Source: Dyadobacter subterraneus (GTDB lineage Bacteria; Bacteroidota; Bacteroidia; Cytophagales; Spirosomataceae). Taken from it: a DNA stretch of 64,000 nucleotides. The translations under genes and the position numbers were made by a program. The notes beneath the pieces are model-generated. The model saw only the letters and a program-made list of their open reading frames with translations, did not search any database and was not told the DNA's origin. Below are positions 61,498 through 64,000 of this stretch, piece after piece; the first letter of the stretch is position 1, and the number at the start of each line of letters is the position of its first letter. The DNA is taken from the NCBI RefSeq assembly GCF_015221875.1, contig NZ_JACYGY010000001.1:1240001-1304000 (forward strand), given 5' to 3'.

Positions 61498-63054
61498 ATG
61501 GATCTTGCAGCAACACTGCAGCAAAGAAAAGATGCGCTGGATTTCACATTGAGCCATAATGAATTGTCGGGCGCATTGCCGGCCAACGACCATAAAGGCT
61601 TGATCAACAATGTAGAATATGAAGCCCCACTTCCCTTCGTAGCACGTAAAAGAAAGGCGCATGTTCGCCCGAAAGTGGAGCCGCCACTTTCCAGGTTGAT
61701 TACCTGGTTTGTTATCACTGCGACTTTTTGGCTTGTTTTTGGCACAACCGTAGGGGAGTACATTGGTATAAAGTTTGTTTCGCCGGATGCAGATCAATTC
61801 AGCTGGCTGACCTTTGGGCGACTGCGCCCGGTTCATACCAATGCAGTTTTCTGGGGCTGGGCATCGTTAGCAATGCTGGGATTAGGTAACTATGTCGTGC
61901 CCAGGGTGAGTAATACGAACTTATTCAGCATACCATTGGGATGGTACTCATTGATCCTGATTAATATGGCAGTGCTATTGGGCACATTGTGTTTGATGGC
62001 CGGAATCAATAATGGGGGTGGGGAGTATCGGGAATACATATGGCCTGTGATGCTGCTGTTTAGCTTTGGACTTCTGCTGACCCTAATTAACTTCTTCAAA
62101 ACAGTCGCCCGCCGCTCTACGAAAGAGATCTATATTTCAAACTGGTACATTGTCTCTTCGGTAATTTTCGCAATTGTGATCGTATTCGTTGCATATGTAC
62201 CTCTTTGGCAAAATGGGTTGGGTGAAACAATTATTCAAGGCTATTACATGCATCAGGGTGTTGGAATGTGGTTCATGCTCTTTACACTTGGGATCGTTTA
62301 TTACTTTCTGCCCCAGCAGCTGAACAAACCGATTTATTCGTATAGCCTGGGTATACTTGCTTTTTGGACCCAGATCCTTTTTTATAAACTCATTGGAACC
62401 CATCATTTTGTATTCAGTGCGATTCCCTGGTGGCTGCAAACGGTTGCCATTGTGGGCAGTGTGGGCATGATCATTCCGGTAGTGGCAGGTACGACCAATT
62501 TCATGCTGACATTCAAAGGCGCTTGGTACAAGATTACCGACAGTTATACGCTTCCATTTTTCTTAACGGGTATCCTTTTTTACTTTACCGGTTCCCTGCA
62601 GGGAACTGCCGAAGCGTTCCGGTCTACCAATCTGCTCTGGCATTTCACTGATTTTACTGTCGCCCATTCCCATCTGACGATGTATGGTATTATCTGCTTT
62701 TTGCTTTGGGCAGGGATTTATGCATTGATGCCGCGTATTACTGGGCAGGAGGCTCCGCAGATTACGGTTGGCGCGCACTTTTGGCTGGCATTGATCGGTC
62801 TTCTGTTTTACACAATACCATTGATGTATGGCAGTACAATGCGCGGATTGATGTGGATGGAAGCCAAGTCCTTTATTGACTCGGTAAGCTTTATGGCACC
62901 GTTTTGGCTCTGGCGCGCGATCGGAGGAAGTCTGATGTGGCTCTCACACCTGTTTTTTGCTTATAATCTTTATAGAATGATAGTGGTACCGGGCACGGTT
63001 GATATTAAAGAAACGGCATTTGAAAAGCTAGGATCTATTGATCACGTGTCCTGA
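61498..63054 (+). CDS. ccoN: cbb3-type cytochrome c oxidase subunit I
   Basis: Haem-copper oxidase subunit I with about 12 membrane helices. Haem/copper-site regions are RPVHTNAVFWG, QGYYMHQGVGMWF, the CuB block with FYKLIGTHHFVFSAIPWW (the tyrosine six residues before the His pair is where cbb3 enzymes carry the His-Tyr crosslink) and VAHSHLTMYG. The periplasmic QQLNKPIYSYSLGILAFW is typical of CcoN. The ATG at 61498 gives 518 residues, but the frame is open and protein-like upstream to at least 61417, where it meets the preceding membrane ORF in another phase. It reduces O2 at the membrane, fed by the cytochrome subunit encoded next. Confidence 0.88.
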   Translation: MDLAATLQQRKDALDFTLSHNELSGALPANDHKGLINNVEYEAPLPFVARKRKAHVRPKVEPPLSRLITWFVITATFWLVFGTTVGEYIGIKFVSPDADQFSWLTFGRLRPVHTNAVFWGWASLAMLGLGNYVVPRVSNTNLFSIPLGWYSLILINMAVLLGTLCLMAGINNGGGEYREYIWPVMLLFSFGLLLTLINFFKTVARRSTKEIYISNWYIVSSVIFAIVIVFVAYVPLWQNGLGETIIQGYYMHQGVGMWFMLFTLGIVYYFLPQQLNKPIYSYSLGILAFWTQILFYKLIGTHHFVFSAIPWWLQTVAIVGSVGMIIPVVAGTTNFMLTFKGAWYKITDSYTLPFFLTGILFYFTGSLQGTAEAFRSTNLLWHFTDFTVAHSHLTMYGIICFLLWAGIYALMPRITGQEAPQITVGAHFWLALIGLLFYTIPLMYGSTMRGLMWMEAKSFIDSVSFMAPFWLWRAIGGSLMWLSHLFFAYNLYRMIVVPGTVDIKETAFEKLGSIDHVS

Positions 63055-63088
63055 AACCCAGTAGTATAAACCTCTTCCGATTGAATTC

Positions 63089-64000
63089 ATGGATTTTTTT
63101 AATAATCATAACAAACTATTTGGCGCTGCTTTTCTGCTCTTCATTGGCTTAACTGCTTTCGTGGCTGTTTTACCTGCCATTAATAATGAGCAGAACAATG
63201 CGCCGCTGCCGGGTTCAGCGCCCCTCAGTGAAGAGGCAGTCAGGGGAAAAGCATTGTATGTTTCCAACGGATGCGTAGCCTGCCATACCCAGCAAGTGCG
63301 GAATGTAGATATGGATAAGGTTTGGGGCAACCGGCCCGGGCTGGCTGCAGACTATGCATCCAACCGCCGAACGGATTTCTGGCGTAATACCGCCACGCTG
63401 ATGGGGACGGAGCGGACCCGGCCTGATCTGACCTCAATTGGCAGCCGGCAGCCCAGCTTGGAATGGAATCTGGTGCATTTATACAACCCTCGCATTGTGA
63501 TCAAGCAGTCCATCATGCCAGCTTATCCCTGGTTGTTTGAAAGTAAAGCTGAGCCGGCAAAAGAGGACGTTGTTGTTCGTGTCCCCGATACGTTTCAGAA
63601 ACAAGGGCTGACTTTGGTAGCCACTCAGGATGCGCTTGACCTGGTGGCTTATTTACAGTCATTGAAACAGACTGAGCTGCCTGGTTCAACGGTTTCTCCT
63701 GCTTTTTTGTATCAAAAACAGGAACAAAAATCAGAACCTACTGGCGAATTCACACCGTCCAAAACCGAAATTTCCGAAAGTGGCCAGATGCTTTACGCAA
63801 CCCATTGTCAGGCATGTCACCAGGAAAACGGAGAAGGATTGAAAGGCGCTTTTCCACCTTTGAAAGGCAGTACGGTCGTACTCGATAAAGATCCATCATT
63901 AATCGTCAACATCATTATGAAAGGCTATGATGCACGAGAGGAATATGGAACGATGCCTGCTGTCGGAGCTAATGCGGATTTAAACCCGGAGCAGATAGCC
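63089..64000 (+). CDS. Fused CcoO/CcoP-type cytochrome c subunit (3' end outside window)
   Basis: An ATG at 63089 opens a frame that stays open to the window edge (304 codons visible). An N-terminal membrane anchor (LFGAAFLLFIGLTAFVAVLP) is followed by a CcoO-type haem c domain. C-x2-C-H is in NGCVACHTQQVRN, with TERTRPDLTSIGSRQ and YNPRIVIKQSIMPAYPWLF. After a linker comes a second, CcoP-like haem c domain with HCQACHQENGEGLKGAFPPL. The two domains, usually on separate subunits, are fused here. It would pass electrons from the quinol-cytochrome c side to CcoN. The gene starts 34 bp behind ccoN. Confidence 0.9.
   Translation, partial: MDFFNNHNKLFGAAFLLFIGLTAFVAVLPAINNEQNNAPLPGSAPLSEEAVRGKALYVSNGCVACHTQQVRNVDMDKVWGNRPGLAADYASNRRTDFWRNTATLMGTERTRPDLTSIGSRQPSLEWNLVHLYNPRIVIKQSIMPAYPWLFESKAEPAKEDVVVRVPDTFQKQGLTLVATQDALDLVAYLQSLKQTELPGSTVSPAFLYQKQEQKSEPTGEFTPSKTEISESGQMLYATHCQACHQENGEGLKGAFPPLKGSTVVLDKDPSLIVNIIMKGYDAREEYGTMPAVGANADLNPEQIA

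Noticed and set aside
1..64000. CRISPR array
   Set aside because: No regularly spaced direct repeats with unique spacers were seen; the 55-58 kb repeats are hundreds of bases apart and separate genes.

Overview
The window reads as a chromosomal segment of a Bacteroidota bacterium, most likely Cytophagales of the Dyadobacter/Spirosoma type. This is an inference from AT-rich DNA, mostly weak ribosome-binding sites, TAnnTTTG-type promoters, lipoproteins with short lipoboxes, a tmRNA tag ending in YAMAA, a MenC/HemF/LpxK complement and a Bacteroidota-type integrase. No organism name can be proven from the sequence.

Positions 1-16.2 kb look like core chromosome. They hold a truncated serine hydrolase, an acyl-CoA ligase, a PLP ammonia-lyase, small envelope proteins, an AddB-like PD-(D/E)XK nuclease, a putative porin, lpxK, menC, hemF, an NlpC/P60 endopeptidase and the tmRNA gene ssrA. 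From 16.3 kb the content becomes accessory: a tyrosine integrase lies directly behind the ssrA 3' end, the classical attachment position for genomic islands. It is followed by a Crp/Fnr regulator with an SDR enzyme, a sigma-54 response regulator with a TPR-HisKA_2 kinase, and an NDH-2.

Positions 27-50 kb form a redox and stress region: a tricorn-like protease with an EgtD-type histidine methyltransferase, then three NADP-linked dehydrogenase genes in a row (zwf, folD, icd), a tripartite RND efflux pump, an AraC regulator, a very large sigma-54 activator with about seven tandem GAF-like modules, and a small operon (F420-type NADP reductase, ABM monooxygenase, short ORF). The promoters of zwf and of that small operon share one architecture, with exactly equal spacings: a TGTGA-N6-TCACA palindrome, 10 bp, GTCAAATGAC, 24 bp, TAnnTTTG. 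This ties NADPH supply to a NADP-dependent reductase 12 kb away and is the best candidate here for an undescribed regulon.

Positions 51.3-55.3 kb carry a recombinase-in-trio (RIT-like) element: three overlapping tyrosine recombinases between mirror-image ends, each with four copies of TTATGTAAAG. It is flanked by two inverted IS66 transposase 3' fragments. Positions 55.4-60 kb look like a cassette-style array of orphan lipoproteins and immunity-like proteins separated by a dispersed repeat, with one frameshifted lipoprotein gene. The window ends in an Rrf2 regulator and a cbb3-type oxidase operon. There ccoN seems to be split from its N-terminal membrane part by a -1 frameshift, and the last gene, cut by the window edge, fuses CcoO-like and CcoP-like cytochrome c domains.
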